A stretch of 64,000 nt of DNA from assembly GCA_025667525.1 (NCBI GenBank), contig CM046874.1, forward strand, positions 280,362,380 through 280,426,379. Direction: 5' to 3'. Source of the DNA: Glebionis coronaria (Eukaryota; Streptophyta; Magnoliopsida; Asterales; Asteraceae). The notes beneath the pieces were generated by a model. That model did not search any database. It was not told the DNA's origin and worked only from the letters and a program-made list of their open reading frames with translations. The position numbers and the translations under genes were made by a program. Positions 48,601 to 59,545 of this stretch are shown here, in pieces; the first letter of the stretch is position 1, and every line of letters begins with the position of its first letter.

Positions 48601-49346
48601 CTTTGTTTAAGTGAGAGGAGTTACTGGGTTCTTGATGGTAAACAGTAACTCCTTTTGATCCGAAATTGAGGGAAAGGTAAGTGTTTGGCGCAATTTACTT
48701 GTTTGAATGTTTCATTGCCCATCTTTGGTCCTTGTTCTTTGGGGAAAGTTGTAAAACACGTTTTCAGCCAACAAAACTCAATTCCCTTTGTTATTCAAGT
48801 TCTGATTTTCACACTTTTGCCCTAAAACTTTGCCAAAAGTGTTTTAAGGGTAATTTTTGCCATGTTTGAATATTTGAGGGACAGATTTTGGACATTCTTG
48901 ATCTTCAAAGGTCTTCATAGTGTCTTTGTCTTCATGAGGGATCATTTTTGACAAATTAGAATTGATGAGGGACTAATCTTGCCATTTCTTCAAAGTTGAA
49001 GGACCTTTTTGCAATTTTGACAAACTTAAGGGACCAAAATTGTAATTATGAATATACATGGGTTTTAAGTGTCATTTCTTCATTCATTTAGGATCAATCT
49101 TGTATTTCTTTAAGTCTTCAAGGTTTAATCTTGGATAATTCATGAACTAGGGCCCGGTTCTTTGTACGGCTTCGTTTCTCGTGTCCGTTTTTCCTTGTTT
49201 CTTGTGATCTTTTGTCTTTTTTACGATATCCATACCTAAAACACACAAGTAAACAAATACAAGCATATATATGGTATTTTATGACATTTTAATGCATTTA
49301 AAGCCCGAAAAGAACGATGAGATCATGTATAAATGCCATCTCATCA
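45613..49346 (-). repeat. 3' LTR of Athila-B (3734 bp)
   Basis: Begins TGATGAGATGGC next to the polypurine tract and ends CACTACAATCA at the border with Athila-C gag, with TGAT/ATCA ends. It is related throughout to the Athila-A LTR. It forms a long inverted repeat with the LTR of Athila-C across a 2.5-kb centre. Minus- and plus-strand frames inside are short and unsupported. Confidence 0.92.
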
Positions 49347-49357
49347 CTCCCCCATAC
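49347..49357 (-). other. Polypurine tract of Athila-B
   Basis: AGTATGGGGGAG-type sequence on the minus strand directly before the 3' LTR. Two further copies of TAGTATGGGGG lie at 51082-51094 and 51137-51149. Confidence 0.75.
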
Positions 49358-51517
49358 TAAGCCATTGTCGTGCCCTCACGCAATGTTAGAATAAAGTATC
49401 TAAGCATCACCAAAATTCAATTTTATTGACCTTTATTGAAAAGTAAAAGACTTGCAAGAATACTACGAAAATGTGTAAAGAGATAATGTATGATTTTCAT
49501 CACGAATGTGACTTTTAGGGTTAAAGAATAGAAACAAGTAAATGTCCCATAGAGTAAATTTTGTCATCCTTGATTGTCATACATTCCATGCTAAGTGCAA
49601 AAACGAGATCATTGTTGGTACAAGTCACAATGCTAACACTACTCATACGTCCAAATTGTGTAATACTTTTTCTCCCTGAAATCCTAGTTATTATTAAAGG
49701 AAATGGGTTACTAGCATTTTTTAACTATTTGTCATGGATCACAAGTGATTCATATTGACTTATTTGAGTATTTATTAGTCTAAAATCAAAGTAGCATGAT
49801 TTAATCGATAGTTAGCCGAAGGACAAAATCTTTTAAACGGCTTCTCGTGTATCTCCTTAAGTTCATATCTTGGCATAACTCGTTTCAGGATTTGAGACCG
49901 TTCTCGGACCGATAATTGGCATGTACTTCATACTTCAAATCTTGGGAAGACGTTCTTGAAATTATGGTCTTCTCTTCATATATTTGGAATTTCTTCACTT
50001 GACGTTTTTGAGAGATTCTTCATATTTGGACCACGACATCATCATTTTTCTTCAATCTTTATTTTGTACTTTGATATACAACGATCCGCCTCCTTTTCGG
50101 ACTTGGATATATTTATCCTCATACCTTGTAAGGGTCTTTTTGGATAGACTTTCTCCATGATCTTTAGGGGAGTAATTGCTTTTCGTCGTGTGTCTCGATC
50201 CTTCATATTGATTTAGGAATAATGTTACTTCACATCATCTTGGATCTTTAGAAAAAATAGAGCTCCTCATGCCTTGTTAGGGCCTTTTTGGATCTTCACC
50301 AATCTTCGCGTCCCGCTTCAATAAGCTATGCCTTGGCTATGAACTCTATTCAACCCCGAGCAACTTTTAAACGATCTTGCGCTAGAAGCTAAGTAACCTT
50401 TCAAATCGTACGACCTTACTTATTGCAATTATTTTTGTTCCTAATGCATTGATCTTATGGGGAGAAAAAGCCACAATTAAAAACATATGAGTTTTTGAAA
50501 GAACATTTTCATGTTCTACGTTTAGCATGATCAGTTGTCTAACTCTATCACTTCTCGTTCTTCACTATATAAAGACCTCTAATTAAAGAGACTCGTGAAT
50601 ACTTAGCCATGCAAGTCAAAATTAAGCCAAATTTGGATTAGCTTTCATTAAGACTATATCAAATCAAAGTTTTGGGTTTTCAAGCCACCTATAGGATCTT
50701 GCACTTTCTTGGAATTTTTCAAGTTTAGAGAATGCATTTTATAGTTCCCTTGATAAGTGACTTTCTAGGATCAATTATAGGAACTTGTGGAAAGTTCTTG
50801 TTCTTAACACGAATGAGCTAAGACTTTCGTGTTTTAAATTTCCCTATATAAAAGTCTAGCAAAACTTGAATTGAGCGGGTTAAGGAATGTAAATGGCTCC
50901 AAATGCCCATCAAGTAAAAAATTAGCTCTTATTCTACCCATCAGAAAATATACATTCGTGTCTTAAAAACACTTATGAAAACTAGAAAAATTTTAAATTT
51001 GGCCATTTTTAGCCTTATTAGCAACAAAACAAAACATTGAAAGTTGGAAAACGTGAGGGCGTAGCAAAGCAAGTATCTATTCACCCCCATACTAAAAGTA
51101 AACATTGTCCTCAATGTTTTGAGTCTAAAGGTGGAGCACCCCCATACTAGAGACGAACAGTCGAATGCTTAGGATCTAGCATGGAAAGGGTGATCAACAA
51201 TATATCTAAAGCCGTTTATGAATTATGCTAAAAGATAATTGTTAGAACAATAAAGGATATGTCATGGATTCGTGAAAAACTTCTTCAAGCAAACGATGGA
51301 GGCTCACGTAAACGAACACGAGAGTCTTCAATCGTAGATGATGATGATGATGATCTAGATAACACAATCACAAACAACCAAGAGACAACGAGTTGGAAGG
51401 GCACAAATCCCCTCTAATTAGTTATTAGTAAGCATAAAAGGATAAGCATGGGATATCCCCCACGAGGCACCTCGTTTTTGATTACCGAGTCATAAGCTCG
51501 ACTCGATCCCCTCGATG
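49358..51517 (-). other. Athila-B non-coding 3' region (env-like position), no gene seen
   Basis: About 2.2 kb between the integrase end and the polypurine tract. Athila elements may carry an env-like gene here. Every frame is interrupted and no membrane segment or long open frame is visible. Confidence 0.6.
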
Positions 51518-52740
51518 CTAATTATCATTGGGGAAGGTGACTTGGTCGAGGTCAACCATTGAAGGAATTTCCCCACCAAAGTAGTGCTTAAGCCTATGTC
51601 CGTTCATCTTGAAGTTAGGACAATCATCTTGAGCTAGCTCGATGGTCCCATAAGGAAACACTTGTGTAACGGTGAAAGGACCCGACCAACGAGATTTTAA
51701 TTTCCCGAAAAATATCTTAAGTCTAGAGTTAAAAAGTAACACTTGATCACCAACGTTAAAAACCCGGTTTTTAATCTTTGCAGCATGAATGTTTTTAGTC
51801 TTTTATTTGAAAATCAATGAATTTTCATAAGCATTGTCTCTTAGTTCATCCAATTCATTCAATTGAATTTTCCGGTGATCTCCCGCGGTCTTTAAGTCAA
51901 AGTTTGCATGCTTAAGGGCCCAATATGCCTTATGCTCCAATTCAATGGGCAAATGACAATTCTTCCCATAGACTAACTTATAAGGAGTACACCGATAGGT
52001 GTCTTATAAGCGGTCCTAAAGGTCCATAAAGAGTCATCGAGTTTGTCGGACCATGAAGCACGGTTTTCTCCAATCGACCTCTCTAAAATCCTCTTCAAAG
52101 ATCGGTTCGAAACCTCGACTTGCCCACTCGTTTGCGGGTGATAAGCCGTAGAAAGACGATGAGTAACTCCATATTTCTTTAAGACCTTCTCGAATTGGTC
52201 ATTACAAAAATGGATTCCACGATCGCTTATAATAGCACGAGGGGTTCCGAACCGAGAGAATATTTGTTTCAAAAACTTCACTACCACACGAGCATCATTA
52301 GTAGGTAAAGCCTTAGCTTCCACCCACTTAGAAAGGTAGTCCACCGCGACGAGGATATACTTGTTACCATGAGACGATGGGAACGGCCCCATAAAGTCTA
52401 TGCCCCAAATGTCGAAAATCTCACACACTTGAATTATGTTTTGTGGCATTTCATCACGTTGAGACGATTTTTCTTGACGTTGGCACGAATCACAAGACTT
52501 CACAAGTGCGTGTGCATCACGATAGATAGAAGGCCAAAAGAAGCCGGCATCGAACACTTTCTTAGCCGTGAGATTAGCACCATGGTGACCACCCGTGGGT
52601 CCCTCGTGACAAGCTCTAAGGATATTAGAAGCTTCGGCACCAAAAACACAACGTCGAACGAGTTGATCCGCAGAAACCCGAAAGTGATAAGGGTCGTCCC
52701 AAAAATAGAACTTGACGTCACGAAAGAATTTTCGCTTTTA
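51518..52740 (-). pseudogene. pol: Athila-B integrase
   Basis: From 52740 leftwards: zinc domain (52721-52500, shifted frame), then an open core 52557-51973 with 'CDSCQRQ', first Asp in 'GIDFMGPFP', second in 'IISDRGIHF' and Glu in 'SGQVEVSNR', all three catalytic residues present. 51972-51743 is a broken link. 51742-51518 is the C-terminal domain with 'LKSRWSGPFTV' and 'GHRLKHYFGG', ending in a stop. At least two frameshifts or stops separate these parts. Confidence 0.92.
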
Positions 52741-53266
52741 TTGTGTTGTCATACCCTTGATTATGAAATTCCCGCATGGTAATTTGCAATGTCGACAAAC
52801 CATGGGGTGGTGTCTTTAGAATTCACTACACCGAGAGTCTCGAGAGGAAATGTTTCGGTGATTTCTTTGTTCTCGAAAACATCTTTGTGAGGATCTTCTA
52901 GACGAGAGAGATGATCGGCCGCTAGATTCTCGGCTCCTTTTTTGTCAGGCACGGTGACATCAAATTCTTGGAGGAGGAGCATCCAACGAAGCAATCTCGA
53001 TTTAGCATCTTGCTTAGCTAAGAGATATTGATAGCCGAATGGTCGGTATACACGATGCTTTTAGTTAAGAAGAGATAAGGTCGAAATTTCTCAAAAGCAT
53101 AAACCACGGCAATGAATTCCTTTTCCGTTGTGGTGTACTTTAATTGAGCCTCGGTCATCGTCTTACTAGCATAATGGATAGGACATAAATGCTTTTCATA
53201 ACGTTGCCCTAAGACGGCCCATATAGCATAATCACTTGCATCGCACATGATTTCAAAGGGTAATTC
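52741..53266 (-). pseudogene. pol: Athila-B RNase H
   Basis: 53248-53018 opens with 'MCDASDYAIWAVLGQ' and carries 'YTTTEKEFIAVVYAF' and 'YTDHSA'; 52994-52761 continues in another frame with '[13 protein letters not shown]'. A frameshift lies near 53020. An in-frame TAG near 53265 precedes the domain, at the same codon as in Athila-A (near 8356). Confidence 0.9.
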
Positions 53267-54278
53267 CTAATTTGGAGCAAAAAGAATGGGAGCTTCGGTA
53301 ATTTTCCTTTTAAGAGTTTCGAAAGCTCTAACACAATCCTCATTGAAATTAAAAGGAGCGTCCTTCTCGAGAGGGTGTGTCATAGGTCGAGAGATTTTCG
53401 AAAAGTCTTTGATGAAACGACGATAAAAGCACGCGTGGCCTAGGAAACTCCTAACTCCCTTAACGGTTTTGGGATGAGGTAACTTGGCGATGACGTCTAC
53501 CTTAGCTTTATCGACCTCAATCCTCGCTTTCGAGACCTTATGTCCTAAGACGATTCCTTGTTTACACATAAATGACATTTTCCCAATTAAGCACAAGATT
53601 AGTTTCTTAACAACGTTTTAACATTTGCTCGAGATTAGATAAACAGGACGTGAACGAATTGCCAAATACCAAAAAGTCATCCATAAACACTTCCATCGAC
53701 TTCTCGATCATATCGTGAAAAATGGCCATCATACACCGTTGAAACGTACCCGGTGCATTACAAAGTCCGAAAGGCATCCTACGATAAGCAAACGTTCCAT
53801 AAGGACATGTAAACGTAGTATTCTCTTGATCACGAGGGTCGATAGGGATTTGAAAGTAACCGGAAAAACCATCTAAAAAGCAATAGAACTCATTTCTCGC
53901 TAGTCGCTCCAACATTTGATCCATGAAGGGCAAAGGAAACTGGTCTTTACGAGTGGCGTCATTTAACTTTCGGTAGTCAATACACACCCTCCAACCGGTC
54001 ACAACACGAGTGGGAATTAACTCGTTGTTTTCATTAGGCACAACGGTCATTCCTCCCTTTTTAGGGACACAATGGATTGGGCTCACCCGTGGGCTATCCG
54101 AGATAGGATAAATCATTCCCGCGTCAAGGAGTTTTAAAACTTCCTTTTTTATGACATCGTGAATTTTGGGGTTTACCCTTCTTTGACTTTGAATTGCGGG
54201 TTTGTAGTCCTCCTCCATTAAAATCTTGTGAGTACAATTTTGGGTCAATACCCTTAATGTCGGAAATTTTCCACGCAA
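53267..54278 (-). pseudogene. pol: Athila-B reverse transcriptase
   Basis: 54278-53607 is open for 223 codons and holds the fingers ('VNPKIHDVIKKEVLKLL', 'GWRVCIDYRKLNDATRKDQF') and palm ('CFLDGFSGYFQIPID', 'RMPFGLCNAPGTFQ', catalytic 'FMDD'). 53596-53267 is the thumb/connection in another frame ('GVRSFLGHACFYRRFI'). The frame changes at an A-run near 53582 that is also short in Athila-A. Confidence 0.93.
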
Positions 54279-54698
54279 TTGCCCCTTTATGAGCGTTAAG
54301 AATTTTCAAGAGCTCGGTTTTTTCATCATTAGCAAGACCTCTTGCAATAATAACCGGCAACTTGTCATCACCTTCTAAGAATGCGTATTCAAGGTGAGAT
54401 GGAAGATCTTTCAATTCAAGGGTAGGTGGTTCCTCGATTGAAGATTTTTGCTCAACACTCATAACTTCCATCGGCGGAAGAAATGGTGGAATAGAAGTAT
54501 CATCACTAATAAACACCTCATCTTCATTGTCAATTTCATTTGAAGTGAAAACGCCTCCTTGGAATGGAGTGAGATGTGGTGTAGAATTAGCAAGAATCGG
54601 ATCCAAAATAGTGGGATTGCCACTTGACGAGCTATCGGAAAAACCTAACACTTCTTGTGAAAATCATCGCAAACTACATCAACTAAGTCAATGTGGTT
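54124..54698 (-). pseudogene. Athila-B protease tail and RT linker, cut by D'
   Basis: 54651-54124 encodes the acidic linker between protease and RT ('MEVMSVEQKSS', 'HLEYAFLEGDDKLPVI'), followed by a frameshift into the RT frame near 54230. Upstream (54698-54652) a short piece of the protease C-terminal tail remains before the D' LTR. Confidence 0.85.
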
Positions 54699-55826
54699 TG
54701 TAGAAACTAGAAGGGGGGGGGGGGGGTTGAATAGTTTCTCTTCATTGGTGACCAAATTAAAATTACTTTCAATTTGGTTTGTATCAAAATTATCTTTTGC
54801 TTGAAGCTAAGTTGCATAATGATTAGGTTCAATTCAAATGCACTAGCAAAGATAATAGGTAAGTTTAATGATAATGAAATAAGTAAAGAGTAAGGAAGGA
54901 GACAACCTAGTGGGAAGACACCAAGATTTATAGTGGTTCGACAACGAGGCTCTATCCTCATTTCTATTCCACTCCTCGAGTACACCTACTCGAGATTTCC
55001 ACTATATCCACAAGCTCCCTTCTTGGCGGAGAAAACCTTACATCGTCGCTTACATTATTTTCCGACACTAAGCTAAATGTTGAGACCTAATCTTAGGTAG
55101 GACCAATCTACACAACGTTGCCTACTTCACAATTTAACGACACAAGGCTAGATGTCGGGTTCTAATCTTAAGGTAGAACTAATCTTCACGACATTGCCTA
55201 CTTCACCATTTTACGACACAAGGCTAGATGTCGAGTTCTAATCCAAAGCTAGAACCAATCTTCACGACTCTTCACTTTGAAGCTAAGTGAGAACTTCACA
55301 CAACACAACTACTAATCACTTTCAAGTTTAGTGAGAACTCACAAGACACAACCACATCACTTTATAGTTTAGTGAGAACTACTAATCAAATCTATTACAA
55401 CTCAACTAGACTTATCCAAGTACACACATGTAGCTTGGATTTACACAACACAAATCCAAGCAAACACATATGCAATAGATGTACACAACAAATCCAAGTA
55501 TCCACAAATTACTTGGATGAACACAACTAGTCCAAGTATTCATAAATACAATGGATTGACCTAAAACAAAAAGGGTATCATGATGAATATGACTAGCTCA
55601 TAGAGTAATCTTTATCACAACACTAGTGAGTGAGTGATCTTCTCATTGGACAAGGTAAATGAGGGGATCATGAGGATAATCATATGTAAACATCCTTAAC
55701 ACTTAAGTGATCATTTACTAATGATTATGCTATAGAAAATAGAAAGGGGGCTGAGAAAAACGTCCAAGAGGCTTATTGGAAAATGAGATTTGACCCACTA
55801 TTTAAAGGAGACAAAGTATAACGGAT

Positions 55827-55833
55827 ATATAAC
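55827..55833 (-). promoter_or_regulatory. TATA box of the D' LTR
   Basis: TATATAT, about 12 bases downstream (in the direction of transcription) of the GC-rich module at 55845-55917. Confidence 0.5.
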
Positions 55834-55844
55834 GGCTATCTGGG

Positions 55845-55917
55845 CGCGGTACCTTATCTAGCCCGGCGGTTCCATATCGCTAGGGAACCGCCTAGCCACT
55901 TATCGTACCGCCCCTAG
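55845..55917 (-). promoter_or_regulatory. GC-rich four-armed palindromic module in the D' LTR
   Basis: Arms GCGGTACC at 55848, GCGGTTCC at 55868, GGAACCGC at 55886 and CGTACCGC at 55906, spaced 20, 18 and 20. It has the same layout as the modules upstream of ORFs b and c. Its place next to the TATA box suggests a promoter element, by inference. Confidence 0.8.
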
Positions 55918-56297
55918 AGTACGCTCCGTTTTTTGTCTTTTAGTGGGGTAGGAATATCTGAGGTATTTGAAGCCTTCAAAGGATATTCTAATAGCATATG
56001 GAATATGCTATTTTCAAATTTTCATTTTCTATTTTAATAAAACATTTTCTAAAAAAGAAAGTTTATTAAAAAGTCTTTTGTCATATTAACAAAAGTGAGT
56101 TTTAAGAATAATCATTTTGATGATCACTAAGTATGATTAAGAAAGGTTACTGATATGATTATTACCTTGATGATAGTGTTAGTTAAATAATTCGTTTTGT
56201 GTTTTATACTAAATGTGTTGTATAGTTTGTTGTGATCAAAACTAAGAAAGATTAGTTAACACTAATAATGTTTTTAGGCATCACTTGCATTAACAAT

Positions 56298-56309
56298 CTC
56301 CCCCTTTTT
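56298..56309 (-). other. Polypurine tract of D' (SIRE type)
   Basis: AAAAAGGGGGAG on the minus strand, two bases before the LTR start TGTTAATG. AAGGGGGAG recurs at 56386-56394, 56451-56459 and 56468-56476. Confidence 0.88.
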
Positions 56310-56886
56310 GATTACGACAAACTATAAACTCATTTGCATAGAAACACAAAATAACGAATTATTAACGAGTTTATCACTATCATTTCTCCCCCTTTGTCGT
56401 AGAAAAAAGGTTAGCACAAGTCTTTGAAGAACATCAAACTTTGCTAGTAGCTCCCCCTTGGTGGTTGCTCCCCCTTGCTTGGGGAACCAAGTATATGAGC
56501 TAAGGTGACATGCTACACAAAGGTTAGTATAAAGGAAAGAAACACCAATGTATATATGATCACTACCTACTAAGTAACTTGAGAGGGAGAGAGAGAAGAA
56601 ATCTCAAATTAGAAGCAAGTATTTTGCTAAGTTTGTCCAAAAAGGTAATTGACAAAATCAAATTTCAATCCAATGAAGATGATAAGCTTGTCAATGGGTT
56701 AAAGTTTAGAATTGATGGAATCACCCATAAGCAATTGTAAAAATTAACCATGATCAACTCAAAATAGAACTAAAGGGATAACACACAAAGGTTACATAAT
56801 AGAAAAGACACAACAAAGTAGATAGTCATACACACAATATGAGTATCTAAAGCAAAAGATATGGAAAATAAACCACAAAGCATAAG

Positions 56887-57573
56887 CTATTCTAATAGTG
56901 ATAATTTTCCAAGATTGCTTAAAAAAATAAAAGACTCCAAAACAACTAAAGTAATAAAGACTCTAAGAGTAGTTAGTCCTTTAGTTGGAAAAATAAGACG
57001 ACGATGCATCATTCGAAGTTTTGTCCACGGGAACGAAAACTTGAATGGGAGGTCGAGTGAGGAGGAATTCAAGAAATTTAACTTCTCATACACATGAGCA
57101 AGTTCAATTTGTTGAAATCGACAACAAGCACACGAGGATCCATGATGCAACACCAAATCGGTTGATGGGGGTATGGCATCAAACCTAGGGTTTGGTGGTG
57201 GAGGGGTAATGGGTTTGGAAATGTTTTCACAATGCCTTGTGAGGTTTGGGAAGGTTGAAAGATCATTGAGTTGAGGGGTATTGAAGGATTGTGGTGGTGG
57301 GGGAACATTTTCTTTAGCTCCGGTGATGAGGTTAATGATATAAGTCTCATTCTAATACTTGATTGGAGAGAAGGTAGGGTTTTTGGGTGGTTTGGAGGAA
57401 GATGGTTCATTCTTCTTAACCCAAATAGGTCGAACCAAGATTTTCGGTTTCTTTGAAAGATTGGATGAGGAAGCTTTGGGTGAGTGGGGTTGTGACAAAG
57501 AAATGTCAAGGGTATGAAAGGTTGTGTGAGAATGAATTCTCAAGGTTGGGAAGGTGTGAGAATGAAATCTCAA
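56887..57573 (-). pseudogene. ORF c of D', frameshifted
   Basis: Three overlapping open pieces in different frames (57573-57352, 57509-57078, 57156-56887) together match ORF c of D: the Ser/Pro-rich start, the Pro-rich middle and the HGSSCACC motif with the Leu-rich end. Two frameshifts break it. A GC-rich module lies 157 nt upstream. Confidence 0.7.
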
Positions 57574-57729
57574 GGTTGGGGTATAAGTAAAATGTAATCA
57601 AGGTAAGAATTTGAATACAAAATGTGAAGTGTCAAGGAATGTTTAGCTAAAATGAGCAAACAAGGAATCTTGACAGGGTATAGGGTTTAAAGAGTTTTGA
57701 CCAAAAACGTGTCAAAAGACAGTTACTGT

Positions 57730-57799
57730 CCGCGGTACCTTATAGGGACCGGCGGTTTCTGACCACTTAAGGAACCGCGGGACTTTAAGGATCCGCGTG
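57730..57799 (-). promoter_or_regulatory. GC-rich four-armed module upstream of ORF c (D')
   Basis: Arms at 57732 (GCGGTACC), 57752 (GCGGTTTC), 57771 (GGAACCGC) and 57789 (GGATCCGC), spaced 20, 19 and 18. Confidence 0.8.
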
Positions 57800-58253
57800 C
57801 ATTAGACTTGAAACCAAGTTTTTCCAGGTTTTTGAGAAAAACTAAGACATTTTCAAAAAATTGCAATTCTTGGAATTTTACCTCTATTAGCACTAAATTA
57901 TGCTAGGGTTGCATAAAAGCAACACATTCACAAAGAATGTTTTGACAAAGGGTGACAAAATAATTTAGATATCATTTTGAACCAATTTTAGTCAAGTTTT
58001 TAGAGGTTGTAATAGATTTAGGTTCAATTTTAATTTCAAATTAAAGTTGATTAATGTGCACATAAGAATAGGAACACATAAAGCTAAATCCATAGAACAA
58101 CTTCATGAAACACTAATGAGGGAAGAAACTACAATGACAACTAGAAAAGAAAGACAACTAACTATTATAAAGCTAGCTTAACATTAGATCTAGATTAGTT
58201 GTCTTCTTTGGCTTGGTTTTGTTGAAAACCATTTATTTAGAAAACTTCATCAT

Positions 58254-58982
58254 TCATCTCCTAGGAGGAGGCATGGAGAACAAGGTAAGCAAGAACTCTT
58301 GCAACCTCCTATGTAGTCCAAACATCTCCATCCTAAGGTTATGGATGATGTAGTGGTTGTAGAGGCAACATGGACAATTAGGACCATGAGTCTCTTGAAA
58401 CCCATAGTAAGGATCACCCAAAAGGGGGGAAAGTGGGACACCCAAAATTGGAGTGTTTGAGTGTGGTGGAGGTGGAGGAGTCATGTTCTCCAAGGGTGAT
58501 GTGGGTGAGAGTGGAGGCATGTTCCCTAAAGGGGAAATGGGTGAGTGTGGAGGTATGTTCCGTAAAGGGGAAATGGGTGAGTGTGGAGGTATGTTCTCCA
58601 AGGTTGGTGAAATGGGTGAGTTAGGAGGGGTAAATGGTGAAGTCACCAAGGTGTCATCAAAGTCATTCACAAAAGGAATGCTTTGGATTGGTTGGGGTTG
58701 TGTGGTCACATCCAAGGGTGCACTTGGAGTGAAGGGTGAAGAGAGCTCATTCATTCTTGAGTTGAATGAAGAGGAGGTAGAACCAATGGAGTGGTTAGTA
58801 CCATGGGTGGATGTTGTCTTGCATGGTGCAAGGGGTGGTGAAGGTGATGAGGAAATAAGGATTGGAACCATCTCATTTTTGGGTGTGTGAAACGGTGATG
58901 AGTTAGGCTTGGGTACCTTAATCCTAATCTTAAGTGTTTTCCTTGGGTTGTTTGAGGTTTTTGTAGAAACCATGGTTGACAA
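58254..58982 (-). CDS. ORF b of D': basic/Pro-rich protein with HGxxCxCC motif, unknown function
   Basis: 242 codons, uninterrupted. The start used here is the in-frame ATG at 58982; another ATG three codons downstream matches the start of the D copy better. The layout is a basic N-terminus, Ser/Pro-rich segments, a 12-residue tandem repeat (about residues 125-165), HGPNCPCC near residue 199, and a helical end closing with Pro and Arg. Nearly the whole 45-residue C-terminus is shared with the D copy (28878-29513). Two open copies at very different depths of the nest suggest the ORF was kept intact while the element was active. No signal peptide or membrane span is visible. Confidence 0.65.
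   Translation of the reverse strand: MSTMVSTKTSNNPRKTLKIRIKVPKPNSSPFHTPKNEMVPILISSSPSPPLAPCKTTSTHGTNHSIGSTSSSFNSRMNELSSPFTPSAPLDVTTQPQPIQSIPFVNDFDDTLVTSPFTPPNSPISPTLENIPPHSPISPLRNIPPHSPISPLGNMPPLSPTSPLENMTPPPPPHSNTPILGVPLSPLLGDPYYGFQETHGPNCPCCLYNHYIIHNLRMEMFGLHRRLQEFLLTLFSMPPPRR
58484..58595. repeat. 36-bp tandem repeat inside ORF b of D'
   Basis: About three copies of a 36-bp (12-codon) unit coding for a NxPPxSPxSPLx-type peptide. The D copy has at most one, so copy number varies between elements without breaking the frame. Confidence 0.85.
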
Positions 58983-59216
58983 GGATTATTTAAGGGTTAG
59001 GGAAGGATGTTTTGATTTGTGAAGAACATGACTATAAAGGTGGGTTTAAATGGGTGAGGAGATGATCCAAACTAGTAATGGGTTAAAATCATTTTAGGTG
59101 AATAATGAATTTAGGTAACCTAGTTTAGGAAATATGCAGGTTTTTGCAAAAAATCATGCAAAGTTTACACAGATTTAAGAAAATAGTGTAAAGCAAAAGA
59201 TGTTGTCGGACACAGT

Positions 59217-59268
59217 GGCGGAGGTTCCTTATCGATAAGGATCCGCGGGTCGATATGGAACCGCGACC
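59217..59268 (-). promoter_or_regulatory. GC-rich module upstream of ORF b (D'), three arms
   Basis: Arms GAGGTTCC at 59221, GGATCCGC at 59239 and GGAACCGC at 59257, spaced 18. One direct arm of the four seen elsewhere is missing. It lies 235 nt upstream of ORF b, the same distance as in D. The flank GTGTAAAGCAAA is also shared with D. Confidence 0.75.
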
Positions 59269-59545
59269 AGAGGTCTTTCAAAAATTTCACATCCCAAATT
59301 TTGGTTAACCCAGATTTTTACCAAAGGATTCACAATCCAAAGTTAACTACTGATCAAGATCTAAGAAGCTAACTATCATAAGGCATGCACAAAGCTATGT
59401 AAATCACAAACATGATGGCATAAGCAACATTTAGGATAACAATCCAAACATTTATCATAAGTCAATACACAACCAAACCAAAGAAATAATAAGCAAATGT
59501 TTAAAGCATCACAAGACAAGTAAACTTTGACATAATTCAAAGTCT

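Larger units (their letters stand above)
45613..54698 (-). mobile_element. Athila-B, minus-strand Athila element, 3' part
   Basis: From right to left: protease tail and RT linker, RT, RNase H, integrase, a 2.2-kb non-coding 3' region, polypurine tract and 3' LTR. The gag, most of the protease and the 5' LTR are missing because D' is inserted at 54698/54699. This copy is the empty-site reference for all three insertions in Athila-A. It is inserted in Athila-C in the opposite orientation. Confidence 0.9.
54699..56295 (-). repeat. 3' LTR of D' (1597 bp)
   Basis: On the minus strand TGTTAATGCAAG to TAGTTTCTACA. The end facing Athila-B includes a run of 14 G on the plus strand (54713-54726). One GC-rich four-armed module and a TATA box lie inside. 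Confidence 0.9.

Noticed and set aside
51518..54698. A plant pararetrovirus insertion
   Set aside because: The region has an integrase with complete DDE residues and Athila-type order. No movement protein or coat protein features are present.
54713..54726. Run of 14 G as a possible G-quadruplex
   Set aside because: A single homopolymer at an LTR end may be miscounted by sequencing, and nothing else supports a function.
58453..58890. Gly-rich plus-strand open frame
   Set aside because: It is the antisense of ORF b and is open only because the ORF b repeats are Pro-rich.
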